64,000 bases of DNA from Silvimonas terrae (GTDB taxonomy: Bacteria; Pseudomonadota; Gammaproteobacteria; Burkholderiales; Chitinibacteraceae). The translations under genes were made by a program, and so were the position numbers. Shown here piece after piece: positions 27,888 through 38,420 of this stretch (the first letter of the stretch is position 1; each line of letters opens with the position of its first letter). The notes under the pieces are model-generated. The model saw only the letters and a program-made list of their open reading frames with translations, did no database searches and was not told the DNA's origin. The stretch lies in the NCBI RefSeq assembly GCF_014202765.1, contig NZ_JACHHN010000001.1, positions 518,118 to 582,117 of the forward strand, read 5' to 3'.

Positions 27888-29483
27888 TTACGGCAGCGCT
27901 TTCAGGTGCGGCGCAACGGTATTGCTGAAGTTGTTGTTGTTGCTGGCATCCCAGTTGGTAGACCAATCCATTACCGCGCGCAGGCCCGGGTACTTGGCAA
28001 CCGGGATATACGTGCCGCAATGCGTGCCCTGGGTCAGGCAATCCACCGCGTTATTCACAATGGATGGATCAACATAACCGCTGCTGGCCCCGGAGGCGGA
28101 GGCGGGCAAGCCCAGCCCCACCTGGCCCGGTTGCAGATAGGCCAGCACGGCATCGGCCTGGGCAGTGATGAAGTCCACCGTACCCTGGTTGTAGTTCTTG
28201 CCATCGCGGCCCGGCATGGAACCGGAGTTGTAGTACTGGGTGTTGACCATGGTGATGATGCTGCCCAGATCACGCGCCACCTGCAGATAAGCGCCAGCGC
28301 CCGGAATACCTGGCAGCATGTCGATGGTCTGCGGTGCCATGGTAATGATCAAGTTGTTGCCCACCTTGGTGTGCAGTTGGGTCAGCGCGCTTTCCAGGTT
28401 GGCGACATTGATGCCGTTTTCCAGATCGATGTCGATCCCGTCAAAGCCATACTGCTGGATCAGCGAGTACGCACTGTTCACAAAGTTGGTCACAGCGGTA
28501 CTGTTGCCCAGCGTGATGCTGCCGTTCTGACCACCGATCGACAACACCACAAAGCGGCCCTGGCTGTGCAGGGTCTTGATGTCATTGGCGAACTGCGCGT
28601 TGGTGTAGCCACCGCTGACCGCGTTGGATAAACCGGAGTCGATATTGAAGGTGATGCCACCATCGTTGGCGGTGTCCGAGTCGGCAAAGGCGACTTCGAT
28701 CACGTTGTAGGTGGTCGGCACTTGCGCCAGGGTTTGCACGGCAGCGCCGTTGTCAAAGTTCTGCCAGTAACCCACCAGTACGTGGTTCGGCAGGCTGCCA
28801 GACGGTGTGGGTGCAGGTGTCGGTGTCGGCGCCGGGGTAGGTGTCGGTGCCGGTGTCGGCGTTGGAGCCGGGGTCGGTGCGGGTGTCGGCGTCGGGGTGG
28901 GCGCAGGGGTCGGTGTCGGCGTTGGTGCCGGTGTCCCGCCTGTGCAAGCGCCGTTGGAAGTCCACGGCTGGCCAGAGCCTGCTGCGCCGCTGCTGGTGCT
29001 CGGGTTATTACCTTGCGTCCAGAAGTTGGCGGTGTAGTTCACATTGTTGTAGCTGACTTGTGCGCCACCGTTGTAGGCGGTGCCGGATGCCCAGGCGGCC
29101 TTACAGCTGCCAGACGGGGTCGGGGCAGGGGTCGGTGTCGGTGCAGGCGTTGGGGCGGGCGTCGGAGCCGGTGTCGGTGCTGGCGTGGGTGTGGGGGCCG
29201 GCGTTGGTGTCGGCGTGGGTGTACCGCTGCCGCTGGTATCCGCACCCAGGTCTTTCCACAAGCTTGGGGTCGCGGCCGGGTTCCAGTTGGCGCCGACATA
29301 ATCGGTCTGGGTGACCAGCGCCTGATAATCATGACCGTTGTAATACACCACCGTACCGGCGGAGTAGGTGCCACCGTCTTGCCAGGTGGGGTAGGCAGCA
29401 AGTACGGAGAGTGCTGCAAAGGCGGCGGGCATTGCGGCGAGCGCAAGTTTCCCGCGCTTGTGTGTGAACAAGCGTGATTTCAT
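27888..29483 (-). CDS. secreted GH18 chitinase with two chitin-binding modules
   Basis: 531 aa exported enzyme. A signal peptide ([20 protein letters not shown] and following Ala-rich part) precedes CBM5/12-like module 1 (about 31-82), a (PT/PA)n linker, module 2 (about 128-184), a second (PT/PA)n linker and a GH18 barrel from about residue 230. The catalytic DxxDxDxE motif is intact as DGIDIDLE near residue 350; VVLSIGG is the preceding family motif. It hydrolyses chitin. ATG 29483 has GAGG eight bases upstream. The linkers make spurious VGVG frames on the other strand. Confidence 0.95.
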   Translation of the reverse strand: MKSRLFTHKRGKLALAAMPAAFAALSVLAAYPTWQDGGTYSAGTVVYYNGHDYQALVTQTDYVGANWNPAATPSLWKDLGADTSGSGTPTPTPTPAPTPTPAPTPAPTPAPTPAPTPTPAPTPSGSCKAAWASGTAYNGGAQVSYNNVNYTANFWTQGNNPSTSSGAAGSGQPWTSNGACTGGTPAPTPTPTPAPTPTPTPAPTPAPTPTPAPTPTPAPTPTPAPTPSGSLPNHVLVGYWQNFDNGAAVQTLAQVPTTYNVIEVAFADSDTANDGGITFNIDSGLSNAVSGGYTNAQFANDIKTLHSQGRFVVLSIGGQNGSITLGNSTAVTNFVNSAYSLIQQYGFDGIDIDLENGINVANLESALTQLHTKVGNNLIITMAPQTIDMLPGIPGAGAYLQVARDLGSIITMVNTQYYNSGSMPGRDGKNYNQGTVDFITAQADAVLAYLQPGQVGLGLPASASGASSGYVDPSIVNNAVDCLTQGTHCGTYIPVAKYPGLRAVMDWSTNWDASNNNNFSNTVAPHLKALP

Positions 29484-29744
29484 TTCGTCATCCTCATCTT
29501 CAGTTGTGGTCTTGCTTTTGTTTACTGATTTTTGTGTACGGCTGATTTCGTTTTTATATGCGACCGCGCAAGGCGACTGCTGCCGACGATCATAGAACAA
29601 CGTCCTGGCCGCAGCTATCCGGCCATAAAGCTGTAACAATCAGGTGAAGCCTGTACTGATGCGGCTCGCCAGCCGGCCCACTCACCGTGGATGGCGACAG
29701 TCGGCTGTTTTTGGTGGATCAGCGTCGATGAGGTGTGGCGTGGC

Positions 29745-30800
29745 TCAGACGGCCAGCATGCCGCGTTCGGTAGCCAGTTGCTGATAGTGCCGGTCAAGCC
29801 GCGGGTTCATTACCCGGAACCATAACGGCGGGCACAATGCCAGCATGATCATGGTGGGGTAACTGGCCGGCAACATGGGCGATTCGGCCTGGTCACCCAG
29901 CGCAGAAAACGGGACCAGCGGGCGCATATGGTGGTCAGCGTGGCGTTGCAGTTCAAACAGCAGCCAGTTGCTGACGGTGTGGTTGGCACTCCAGCTATGT
30001 GCGGCCGTCATCCGTTCGAAGCGGCCATCGGCAAAGCGGTGTCGCATCAAGCCGTAGTGCTCGATGTAATCCACGGCTTCCAGCAAGGAAAACCCGATGA
30101 TCGCTTGCGCGGCAAACAACAGCAGCCCCGGCAAACCACCCAGAACAGAGGCCAGCACACCCAGCAACAAGGTGGCAGCAACGTTCTGCCAGACCTCGTT
30201 ACGCCAGTGCCAACCGGGTAACTGCCGTTTGATCAAGCGTGCGGTTTCCTGCATCCAGGCACCGTGCAAGGTGCCGCTGACGGCCTGCCACCAGAACGCG
30301 TAATACGGCTGGTTGCGGCGCGCAGTCGCGGGGTCATACGGCGTGGCCACCCAGATATGGTGGCCGCGATTGTGTTCGACCCGGAAATGCCCATAAGCGG
30401 CGCTCCACAGCATCAACCGCGCCAGCAGACGCAAGGCAAAGGATCGACGGTGACCCAGCTCGTGCGCTACCACAATGCCGACGCCGGCGGTCACGCCCAA
30501 AGACAGCGTATTGCCGATCCATTCAAGGGTGCTCCAGCGATCTGCTGCGCTTACGCCGTTAGCCACAGCCAGCAGCGCGAGCGGTACGTAGGCGCGCATG
30601 ATCCAGTCGGCCAGCGGCACACCATCCCGATTCGGCAAACGCGGTGAACGACCCACAAACAGGTCGACCAGGGGCACCAGCACAAAGGCAAAGACCGGCA
30701 GGGCGAACGTCGCCACACCACCGGTTTCGATACCCCACATGCTGAGCAAAGGAAAGAGCCACGCCAGCATATACACGCAGGCGCGGGGTTGGACTTGCAT
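29745..30800 (-). CDS. AlkB-type membrane alkane/fatty-acyl hydroxylase
   Basis: 351 aa. The three His boxes of the non-haem di-iron family are present: HELGHR, EHNRGHH and QRHADHH, with a further HIWVATPYDPATAR-type region. About six hydrophobic helices precede and separate them. It hydroxylates a terminal methyl group using O2, needing rubredoxin that is not encoded here. ATG 30800 has GGGAGA six bases upstream; ATG 30824 is an alternative without one. Confidence 0.9.
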   Translation of the reverse strand: MQVQPRACVYMLAWLFPLLSMWGIETGGVATFALPVFAFVLVPLVDLFVGRSPRLPNRDGVPLADWIMRAYVPLALLAVANGVSAADRWSTLEWIGNTLSLGVTAGVGIVVAHELGHRRSFALRLLARLMLWSAAYGHFRVEHNRGHHIWVATPYDPATARRNQPYYAFWWQAVSGTLHGAWMQETARLIKRQLPGWHWRNEVWQNVAATLLLGVLASVLGGLPGLLLFAAQAIIGFSLLEAVDYIEHYGLMRHRFADGRFERMTAAHSWSANHTVSNWLLFELQRHADHHMRPLVPFSALGDQAESPMLPASYPTMIMLALCPPLWFRVMNPRLDRHYQQLATERGMLAV

Positions 30801-30980
30801 GAAATCTCCCGCGATACAATTCATCGTTTGACGAAACGATAACGGCTCTCGCGGCGGTTTTCGGTGTAAGACAGCCAGACGGCAAAATCGGGCGATATCC
30901 GGCAAAGTTGCTGTTTGCTCAGGCAAAAGCGCAAACGTTTGTCATATCCAGATATGCTTTTGGTATAAAAATCGTCAGGG

Positions 30981-31871
30981 TCAAACGGCGCCCAGCCAGC
31001 GGTTTTCCGGCAGGCCCCGGATCCCTTCCAGACGGACCTCAAACACCGCGCCTGCCAGCGGTTGTTGCGCCAGCGCCTCCACGCCCAGACCGTTGCGCGC
31101 GCTGGTGACATACAGCGTATCGAGCTCAGCGCCACCAAAGGTCACACAGGTGGGCTGTGCGACCGGCATATCGATAACCCGGTCTACCGAGCCGTCTGGC
31201 GCGTATCTGACCACGCAATGACCGGCCCACTGTGCATTCCACAGATAGCCCGCGGCATCGACCGTTGAACCATCGGGTTCAATGATGGTGTCGCCCAGAT
31301 CAACAAATACCCGGTGATTGCCCACCGCGCCGGTGGCCGCGTCGTAATCGCTTTGCATGATCTTGTGCTGCAAGGAGTCGCACCAGTACATGATCTTGCC
31401 ATCCGGGCTGAAACAGATGCTGTTGGAGATGGCCACCTTGGGCAGCTCCAGCCGGCTCAGCTTGCCTGCGGTATCAAAACGGTAAATGGACGCCACCGGC
31501 TCCGGGCTGCCTTCGTGCATGGTGCCAAAGATAAAATTGCCGGCCCGGTCACAGCGACCATCGTTGGTGCGGGTTTTGGGGAGTTCTGTTTCTACGCTGA
31601 TGAGGCGGGTGTATTCATCACGGGCGTGGTTGAACAGCGCCAGGCCGGTTTCCAGCGCCACCAGCAGTACGTCCTGATTTTGCGTCAGTGCAAAACACCC
31701 CAGCCGCTGCGGCAAATGCCAGCATTTGTGCACGCCGGTGCCTGGCTTCATCCGCCAGAGTTCTTTGGCATGGATGTTGGTCCACCACAAATGCCCGGTG
31801 TGCTCGTCGCGGATGATGCCTTCGGCAAGGTTGTATTGACCATCAGAGAGGCAACGGACTACGGCGCTCAT
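30981..31871 (-). CDS. SMP-30/gluconolactonase-family protein
   Basis: 296 aa six-bladed propeller. Candidate metal residues are Glu in LAEGIIRD, Asn in TRTNDGRCD, Asn in ISNSICFSPDG and Asp in EPDGSTVD, the pattern of SMP-30 lactonases. Members hydrolyse sugar lactones such as L-arabinono- or xylonolactone. No sugar dehydrogenase sits beside it, so the substrate is open. Confidence 0.85.
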   Translation of the reverse strand: MSAVVRCLSDGQYNLAEGIIRDEHTGHLWWTNIHAKELWRMKPGTGVHKCWHLPQRLGCFALTQNQDVLLVALETGLALFNHARDEYTRLISVETELPKTRTNDGRCDRAGNFIFGTMHEGSPEPVASIYRFDTAGKLSRLELPKVAISNSICFSPDGKIMYWCDSLQHKIMQSDYDAATGAVGNHRVFVDLGDTIIEPDGSTVDAAGYLWNAQWAGHCVVRYAPDGSVDRVIDMPVAQPTCVTFGGAELDTLYVTSARNGLGVEALAQQPLAGAVFEVRLEGIRGLPENRWLGAV

Positions 31872-31991
31872 GCTTGTTTCCTGGGCGGGTGGGGTGGATG
31901 AAAACGTTTTCGGTGGAGGGGTAATTTACCGGGTTCTGGCGGGGAGGTGGGATTGGGTGAATACCCTGGGGCGTGTGAAGAGGGCTGTTTT

Positions 31992-32075
31992 GTAGCCCGG
32001 ATGGAGCCGAAGGCGGGAATCCGGGGTGGCGATGTTAGCTGTAGGGTGGATTCGGAGCGGTAGCGACAATCCACC
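31992..32075. repeat. GTAGCCCGGAT and GTAGGGTGG palindromes
   Basis: GTAGCCCGGAT...GGAATCCGGGG (31992-32030) followed by GTAGGGTGGATT...AATCCACC (32041-32075), repeating the pair seen before composite copy 4. Confidence 0.72.
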
Positions 32076-32089
32076 ATTACGATGTGTGT

Positions 32090-32829
32090 GTTAGCGCCTT
32101 ACGGCGCGGTTGGTTTGGATACCCGGAGTGCCGGGCCCACGTTACTTTCTTTGCTTCGCCAAAGAAAGTAACCAAAGAAAGGCGACCCCTGCGACAGCGC
32201 CCTTCGGGTTCCCTGCGCTTCTCGCAAAGTCCGGCTGGCTCCAGGGAACTCGGGCTACGCCCTCAAACACCCTTACGCCGAAACCCCGGCCCTCACTGCG
32301 ATGCTCGGCGCTGCCGGAGGGGAGGTACGTCAAAAGCAACGACAACATCAAAAGCAACCCAAACCCTGCAAACCGTCTGATTGCAAGAATGGTGAGTTTA
32401 CTTTCCCACGAACTCGTCATTCCTGCGGAGGCAGGAATCCAGTCCGCAGCCCGGCGGGCTGCTTGCGGTGGAATACCGTACCAGTCTGAATCCACCACGA
32501 AACTTGTGCAGGTATCGTAGCTGGATTCCGGCGCAAGGGGGCCGCCGAGGACCGGAATGACGAGTCAGTGGAATACACGTTGAATCGGCCGTTGCCGTTG
32601 CCGTTGCCGCTGCCGTTGGGGTTGCTTTTGACTTTCCTCCCCCATTAAAGCCCAGCGCCGAAGAAGGGAGGGAGACCCCAGGCTCCCGACCGACTGAGGG
32701 CAGCCCGGAGGGCCGCCAGGCTGGGGTCGCCTTTCTTTGGGGCCGCCGAGGTGGCGAAGCAAAGAAAGTAACGTGGGCCCGGCACCCCGGGTATCAAACG
32801 CCTTTCAAACCCGCGCCGAAGGCGCTAAC
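32090..32829. repeat. composite inverted-repeat element, copy 5 (bilateral)
   Basis: Begins GTTAGCGCC and ends GGCGCTAAC. The arms match over GATACCCGGAGTGCCGGGC and CACGTTACTTTCTTTG-type blocks, closer to each other than in copies 1 and 4. The left hexamer tract is degenerate (CAACCCAAACC), the right has GTTGCC units (32589-32618). It contains palindromes at 32415-32442 and 32521-32563, the second with an insert. The rest of 31872-32932 holds no gene. Confidence 0.8.
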
Positions 32830-32874
32830 AAACGCTTTTAACATCCCAGGCATACCACCTCCACCAACCACACC

Positions 32875-32913
32875 CCAAAAAAACAAAACCCCGCCATCGG
32901 CGGGGCTCTGTTT
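32875..32913 (-). terminator. terminator of ygiQ
   Basis: On the minus strand, GCCCCGCCGATGGCGGGG followed by TTTTGTTTTTTT. It lies 20 bp beyond the YgiQ stop. Confidence 0.88.
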
Positions 32914-32932
32914 TCATCCCTCAACAAAAAGA

Positions 32933-35161
32933 TCACCGTGCCCGATTCTTCCCGGCAAAGGTTTTCTTCCCCTTGCCTTGACCAGGCCCAACAATCTTCT
33001 TGCGCGTCGCCGGCGCAGCAGTACCGGCCGCCCCCGGCTTGCGGGTACCACCAGCGCCGGCACTCGCATTCCCGGCAGGCCGTGGATTGCGTGGCGGTGC
33101 CACCGGCCGCTCGCCTGGTTGCTGCGCGGGGATCAGGTGTTTCGGGCTGTTGCCGATCAAATCCGCCCGGCCCATTTCCAGCAAGGCCTCACGCAAGATT
33201 GGCCAGTTGGCCGGGTCGTGATAACGCAGGAACGCCTTATGTACCTTGCGCTGATGCGCATCGCGGATGATCTCCACTTTCTCTGAACTGCGGGCCAGCT
33301 TCTTCAACGGGTTGCGGCGGGTATGCCACATCGTTGTCGCCATCGCCATGGGCGTGGGGGTGAAGGCTTGCACCTGGTCAGGCTTGAAGTTGTTTTCCTT
33401 TAGCCACAGCGCCAGGTTCAGCATGTCTTCATTGGCCGTGCCGGGGTGGGCGGCAATGAAATACGGGATCAGATACTGTTTTTTGCCGGCCTGTGCGCTG
33501 AACTTGTCGAACAAGGTCTTGAAGCGCTCGAACGTGCCAATGCCCGGCTTCATCATCTTGGACAGTGGACCTTCTTCCGTGTGTTCCGGCGCAATTTTCA
33601 GATAACCGCTCACATGGTGCGTGACCAGTTCCTTGATGTATTCCGGGTTTTCCACGGCTAGGTCATAACGCAAGCCAGAGCCAATGGTGATCTTCTTGAC
33701 GCCCGGAATCGCCCGCGCCTTGCGGTAAAGCTGGATCAGCGGGGCGTGGTCGGTATTCAGGTTTTCACAAATGCCCGGATACACACAGGACAAGCGGCGA
33801 CAGGATTGTTCGATCTTGGGGTCTTTACAGGCCAGGCGGTACATATTGGCGGTGGGGCCGCCCAGGTCGCTGATGTGGCCGGTAAAGCCTTGTGTCTTGT
33901 CGCGGATTTCCACGATCTCGTTCAGGATCGATTCTTCTGACCGGCTCTGGATAATGCGGCCTTCATGTTCGGTAATCGAACAGAAGGTACAGCCGCCAAA
34001 ACAGCCGCGCATGATGTTGATCGAGAAACGGATCATCTCCCACGCCGGGATACGCGCATTGCCGTAAGACGGGTGCGGGTTGCGGGCGTAGAAGAGGTCG
34101 TACACGTAGTCCATCTCCGGCGTGGTCAGCGGAATGGGCGGCGGGTTGATCCACACATCGCGCTCGCCATGCGCTTGCACCAGCGCACGGGCGTTGCCGG
34201 GGTTGGATTCCAGATGCAGCGTGCGGCTGGCGTGCGCGTACAGCACCGGGTCGTGGGCCACGGCTTCAAACGCCGGAATGCGGATTACGGTTTTCTGGCG
34301 CTGCGCCTGTTTGGCGGCCAGGCGCTCTGCCTTGCTGACAATGCGGATCGGCTGCGCCGCGTCGGGTGGGGTTGGTGCAGCTTCCTGTTTTTCCGGCTCC
34401 ATGGCATACGGGTCCGGATGCGCATCAACACGCCCCGGGGTATCGACCGTGGTGGAGTCCATCTCGGACCAGTCTTGTGCTGGCATCCAGCCCTGGCGGG
34501 TCATGAAAGCGGTGCCGCGCACGTCGCGGATTTGCGCCAGACGCTCGCCTGCATGGGCGCGCTGCGCTACGTCGACCAGTGCACGCTCGGCGTTGCCAAA
34601 CAAGAGGATGTCGGCCTTGGCATAGACCAGGGCGGACTGGCGCACTTTGTCGCTCCAGTAATCGTACTGGGCAATGCGGCGCAGGCTGGCTTCAATACCG
34701 CCGGCCATGATATCCACGCCAGGATACGCCTCACGGCAACGCTGGCAGTAAACGGTCAGCGCCCGGTCTGGCCGCTTGCCACCTTCGCCGCCAGCGGTGT
34801 AGGCATCGTCTGAGCGTGGTTTTTTGTCCGCGGTGTAGCGGTTGATCATCGAATCCATGTTGCCGGCCGTGACACCAAAAAACAGCCGCGGCTTGCCCAG
34901 CACCTTGAAGGGTTCGGCTGATTGCCAGTCGGGCTGGCTGATGATGCCCACCCGGAACCCCTGGGCCTCCAGCAGGCGGCCAATCAGGGCCATGCCAAAA
35001 CTGGGGTGATCGATATACGCGTCACCGGTCACCAGAATGATGTCGCACTCATCCCAGCCCAGTTTGTTCATTTCTGCGCGGCTCATGGGCAGGAACGGGG
35101 CGGGTTGACGCGGCTTCATGCCGGCGGGCAGATCAAAAATCGGGTTCGGTGCTGAGTTCAT
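32933..35161 (-). CDS. YgiQ-family radical SAM protein
   Basis: 742 aa. The N-terminal part starts with the typical [20 protein letters not shown]. The radical SAM cluster motif CxxxCxxC is seen as [16 protein letters not shown] near the middle. The C-terminus is a basic, disordered tail rich in GAGG and KPG. Function of the family is unknown; it reductively cleaves S-adenosylmethionine. Stands alone with its own terminator. Confidence 0.93.
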   Translation of the reverse strand: MNSAPNPIFDLPAGMKPRQPAPFLPMSRAEMNKLGWDECDIILVTGDAYIDHPSFGMALIGRLLEAQGFRVGIISQPDWQSAEPFKVLGKPRLFFGVTAGNMDSMINRYTADKKPRSDDAYTAGGEGGKRPDRALTVYCQRCREAYPGVDIMAGGIEASLRRIAQYDYWSDKVRQSALVYAKADILLFGNAERALVDVAQRAHAGERLAQIRDVRGTAFMTRQGWMPAQDWSEMDSTTVDTPGRVDAHPDPYAMEPEKQEAAPTPPDAAQPIRIVSKAERLAAKQAQRQKTVIRIPAFEAVAHDPVLYAHASRTLHLESNPGNARALVQAHGERDVWINPPPIPLTTPEMDYVYDLFYARNPHPSYGNARIPAWEMIRFSINIMRGCFGGCTFCSITEHEGRIIQSRSEESILNEIVEIRDKTQGFTGHISDLGGPTANMYRLACKDPKIEQSCRRLSCVYPGICENLNTDHAPLIQLYRKARAIPGVKKITIGSGLRYDLAVENPEYIKELVTHHVSGYLKIAPEHTEEGPLSKMMKPGIGTFERFKTLFDKFSAQAGKKQYLIPYFIAAHPGTANEDMLNLALWLKENNFKPDQVQAFTPTPMAMATTMWHTRRNPLKKLARSSEKVEIIRDAHQRKVHKAFLRYHDPANWPILREALLEMGRADLIGNSPKHLIPAQQPGERPVAPPRNPRPAGNASAGAGGTRKPGAAGTAAPATRKKIVGPGQGKGKKTFAGKNRAR

Positions 35162-35601
35162 TCGGGACGGCGACGGCTTCGGGTTTCAGGCAATCGGCTA
35201 TTTTCGCAGAAATAACCCGACAGCATCAGAAAAATTGTTGTTATTCATGGCGATAGCTGCCGGATGGTGGTGCTGCCCCCACCCGTTTTGTCGACATGCC
35301 ACGACAGTGCAGGCGCGCGCAGGTCATTCATTTCATTGGATTTCATCTGCGATTGCCGCTGGTTGGCGCGCGAGGCAGGGGCGGGCGGGTTGGTGCGGTC
35401 AGTGTGCCATGTGCAGGCAGGATGAAACATCTGCAAGTCATCGCAAATTCGTCTAGACGTCACAACGTTGTAACACTCTCCTCGCACAATCCGCCTCGTC
35501 TGATCGACAGACCTTTATCGACCAGGATGACCCGAGTTGCCAAACACGGTTGTCCCATCGCAACGCAGAACCCGACAGAACTACAGACAAGGATGGTCCA
35601 A
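35162..35601. other. 440-bp upstream region of the phosphonate operon
   Basis: No gene is visible. It separates divergent YgiQ and the binding-protein gene. The only notable site is the perfect 8-bp palindrome GTCTAGAC near 35451. Confidence 0.6.
35451..35460. promoter_or_regulatory. possible phosphonate-regulator operator 1 (GTCTAGACGT)
   Basis: GTCTAGACGT, 142 bp before the binding-protein start. TCTAGACGT recurs 18 bp before phnW. GntR-type phosphonate regulators are known to prefer sites built on TCTAGA-like cores; the regulator itself is not in the window. Confidence 0.4.
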
Positions 35602-36615
35602 ATGAAAAACCTGCCTCGCGTGCTCGCCGGCCTGATCGCCCTCTGGGGTGCCGCCGCATATGCCGACACCACACTGACTGTCTACACCGCGCTGGAAGCC
35701 GACCAGGTCAAGGCTTATCAGGACAAGTTTGAGCAAGAAAACCCAGGTATTCATATCAAATGGGTTCGTGATTCTACTGGCGTGATTACCGCCAAGTTGC
35801 TGGCTGAAAAGAACAATCCGCAAGCTGACGTGGTGATGGGTGTGGCGGCTTCCTCGCTGCTGATCCTGGATAAAGAAGGCATGCTGTCGCCGTATGCCCC
35901 CAAGGGCGTGGACAAGCTGACCAAGTCCTATGTGGACAGCAAGAACCCGCCGGCCTGGGCTGGTATGGATGTCTGGGGCGCGACCATCTGTTTCAACACG
36001 GTTGAAGCCGCCAAGCAAGGTTTGAAGAAGCCGGAATCCTGGAAAGACCTCTTGAAGCCTGAGTACAAAGGCAAGATCGTGATGCCAAATCCGGCTTCCT
36101 CTGGCACTGGTTACTTTGATGTGTCCGCCTGGCTGAAGATTTTCGGTGAGAAGGGCGGCTGGGAATACATGGATGGTCTGCATCAGAACATCGCCCAGTA
36201 CGAACACTCTGGCTCCAAGCCGTGCAAGCAAGCGGCAACGGGCGAATACCCGATCGGTATCTCGTTTGAATACCGCGCAGCCAGCCTGAAGAAGGGCGGT
36301 GCCCCGATTGATCTGGTGTTCCCGAAAGAAGGCCTGGGCTGGGATCTGGAAGCCACCGGCATCATGAAGGGTACCAAGAACCTGGACGCCGCCAAAAAGC
36401 TGGCCGACTGGTCTGCCTCGCACTCGGCCAACGAGTTGTATGAAAAGAACTTTGCCGTGGTCGCCATGCCTGGTGTGGCCAAACCGATCGAATTCATCCC
36501 CGGCAACTACGAACAGATGCTGATCAAGCAGGATCTCTCCTGGTCTGCCGCCAACCGTGATCGCATCCTGGCCGAATGGACCAAGCGTTACGACAGCAAA
36601 TCTGAACCGAAGTGA
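35602..36615 (+). CDS. phnS: 2-aminoethylphosphonate ABC transporter, periplasmic binding protein
   Basis: 337 aa. A 21-residue signal peptide (MKNLPRVLAGLIALWGAAAYA) precedes a type-2 periplasmic binding fold beginning DTTLTVYTALEADQVKAYQ, the pattern of the AEP/iron family. It follows the palindrome GTCTAGAC and opens the phosphonate operon. ATG 35602 has AAGGA-type spacing; ATG 35593 is less likely. Ligand assignment rests on the neighbours PhnW, PhnX and PhnZ-like. Confidence 0.85.
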   Translation: MKNLPRVLAGLIALWGAAAYADTTLTVYTALEADQVKAYQDKFEQENPGIHIKWVRDSTGVITAKLLAEKNNPQADVVMGVAASSLLILDKEGMLSPYAPKGVDKLTKSYVDSKNPPAWAGMDVWGATICFNTVEAAKQGLKKPESWKDLLKPEYKGKIVMPNPASSGTGYFDVSAWLKIFGEKGGWEYMDGLHQNIAQYEHSGSKPCKQAATGEYPIGISFEYRAASLKKGGAPIDLVFPKEGLGWDLEATGIMKGTKNLDAAKKLADWSASHSANELYEKNFAVVAMPGVAKPIEFIPGNYEQMLIKQDLSWSAANRDRILAEWTKRYDSKSEPK

Positions 36616-36623
36616 GTTTCACC

Positions 36624-36713
36624 GTGAGGCGTGAGGGGTAAAACCCTTGAGCGGGTGGCAACGTAGCTTGTCACTCGCGCCCCGCGTTTCACACCTAACC
36701 CCTCACGCCTCAC
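36624..36713. repeat. 16-bp perfect inverted repeat before the HD gene
   Basis: GTGAGGCGTGAGGGGT (36624-36639) and its exact complement (36698-36713) flank a 58-base spacer. The right arm ends one base before the HD-gene ATG, so a folded RNA would bury its translation start. It lies after the highly expressed binding-protein gene, where stabilising or attenuating hairpins are common. Confidence 0.75.
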
Positions 36714-36714
36714 T

Positions 36715-37284
36715 ATGAAATTGACTATCGAAGACCTGCACCGTTTGTATGAGGCGCAAGGCGCCGCCCAGTACGGCGGCGAAGCCGTTTCGCAACTGCA
36801 GCACGCGCTGCAGAGTGCCCATTTTGCAGATGCAGACGGCGCACCAGAGAGCCTGGTGATCGCCGCGCTGCTGCATGACTTTGGCCACCTTGTCAGCGGC
36901 CAGGCCGATGAAGATCTGGCCAATGGCATCGATGACCGGCACGAGGCGCTGGGTGTGGCGGCGCTCAAGAACCTGTTTGCCGATGACGTGCTGGCCCCCA
37001 TTGCACTGCATGTGACGGCCAAGCGCTATCTGTGTGCGGTCTCTCCCCAATATCTGCTGACCTTGTCGCAAGCCTCGCGCCAGTCTCTGCTGTTGCAGGG
37101 CGGGGTGATGAGCGATGAGGAAGTCAGCCGCTTCGAGCGCAATCCACACCTGGAAAGTGCCATTGCTCTGCGCCGTTACGATGATCTGGCCAAGGTGCCA
37201 GATCTGGTGACCGCGCCGCTTGCTCATTATCTGGACCGCGCCCGCCAACTGGTGCGCACCGCAACCCCGCCGGAGGCGCCATGA
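36715..37284 (+). CDS. PhnZ-like HD-domain phosphonate oxygenase
   Basis: 189 aa HD-domain protein of the mixed-valent di-iron type. Residues equivalent to PhnZ are seen at matching spacing: Y20, E23, H30, H54-D55 (LLHDFGH), H58, H76, H99, K103 and D156. PhnZ cleaves 2-amino-1-hydroxyethylphosphonate to glycine and phosphate. Its partner PhnY (2-oxoglutarate oxygenase) is absent here. The stop overlaps the next gene by 4 bp (ATGA). Residue numbers of PhnZ are from memory. Confidence 0.82.
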   Translation: MKLTIEDLHRLYEAQGAAQYGGEAVSQLQHALQSAHFADADGAPESLVIAALLHDFGHLVSGQADEDLANGIDDRHEALGVAALKNLFADDVLAPIALHVTAKRYLCAVSPQYLLTLSQASRQSLLLQGGVMSDEEVSRFERNPHLESAIALRRYDDLAKVPDLVTAPLAHYLDRARQLVRTATPPEAP

Positions 37285-38420
37285 ACCGCATCCTTGAACA
37301 AGCTCTGCATCAAGGTGGGCAGACCGTGAATAACCCGGCCCAACCGGATGCGCTGACGCTCAATGGCGTACATAAAAGCTTTGGCAGTTTCACCGCGCTG
37401 AACGACATCAATCTGAATGTGAAAAAGGGCGAGTTTGTTTGCCTGCTGGGTCCGTCCGGCTGCGGCAAGACCACGCTCTTGCGCATTATTGCCGGGCTGG
37501 AAAGCGCCAACGCCGGCCAGATTGTCATGCTGGGTCGGGACGTCACACACCAGCCTGCAGCCAAACGCGATTACGGCATCGTATTCCAGTCTTATGCGCT
37601 GTTCCCCAACCTGACGGTGGCCGAGAACATTGCCTACGGGCTGAAAGGTCGCCGGCAGGACAAGCAAACCCGGGTGACGGAACTGCTGGCACTGATTGGT
37701 TTGTCCGGCATTGAAGCCAAATATCCTGGCCAGCTTTCTGGCGGCCAGCAACAGCGCGTCGCGCTGGCGCGTGCCCTGGCCACATCCCCTGGTTTGCTGC
37801 TGCTGGATGAACCGCTCTCTGCGCTGGACGCCCGCGTGCGCGAACATCTGCGCCGGGAAATCCGCGCCTTGCAACAGCGCCTGGGCATTACCACCATCAT
37901 GGTGACGCATGATCAGGAAGAAGCCCTGACCATGGCGGACCGGATTGTGGTCATGAACCATGGTCATATCGAACAGATCGGCACGCCCGATGATATTTAC
38001 GCCATGCCGCAAAGCCGCTTTGTGGCGGAGTTTGTCGGCCGCGCCAACTGGTTGCCCGGCGTGGTGCAACCGCATGGCACGGTGCGTATTGGCGATACAC
38101 AACTGGCGGTAGACAAACTGCCGCCGCTGCTGGACGGCCGCAGCATTACGCTGTTTATCCGCCCGGAAGCCGTGGTGCTGCATGCACACTGGCAGGGGGG
38201 CGAGAACACGGTGCTGGCGCATCTGGGCGGCGTGGAATCGTTGGGTGGCTTTTGCCGGATCAGCCTGATTGTGCCGGCCATGAACAACCTGACGCTGATT
38301 GCCGATGTCAGCCGCAGTACGTTGGCGGCGCTCAATCTGCGGCCAGAACAGCGCGTACCGGTGTCGCTGCCGCCGGCGGCCTTGCGCGTGTTTACCGATG
38401 AAGCGCAGGTGAAAGCATGA
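37281..38420 (+). CDS. phnT: 2-aminoethylphosphonate ABC transporter, ATP-binding protein
   Basis: 379 aa. Walker [10 protein letters not shown], signature [15 protein letters not shown] and Walker [13 protein letters not shown] are complete, and a C-terminal regulatory beta-domain (TOBE-like) follows. Overlaps both the HD gene and the permease gene by 4 bp, so translation is coupled. Its role as AEP importer ATPase follows from the cluster. Confidence 0.88.
   Translation: MNRILEQALHQGGQTVNNPAQPDALTLNGVHKSFGSFTALNDINLNVKKGEFVCLLGPSGCGKTTLLRIIAGLESANAGQIVMLGRDVTHQPAAKRDYGIVFQSYALFPNLTVAENIAYGLKGRRQDKQTRVTELLALIGLSGIEAKYPGQLSGGQQQRVALARALATSPGLLLLDEPLSALDARVREHLRREIRALQQRLGITTIMVTHDQEEALTMADRIVVMNHGHIEQIGTPDDIYAMPQSRFVAEFVGRANWLPGVVQPHGTVRIGDTQLAVDKLPPLLDGRSITLFIRPEAVVLHAHWQGGENTVLAHLGGVESLGGFCRISLIVPAMNNLTLIADVSRSTLAALNLRPEQRVPVSLPPAALRVFTDEAQVKA

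Noticed and set aside
28790-29230. Plus-strand frames with [11 protein letters not shown] runs in the chitinase
   Set aside because: They are the complement of the (PT/PA)n linkers of the chitinase; no gene.
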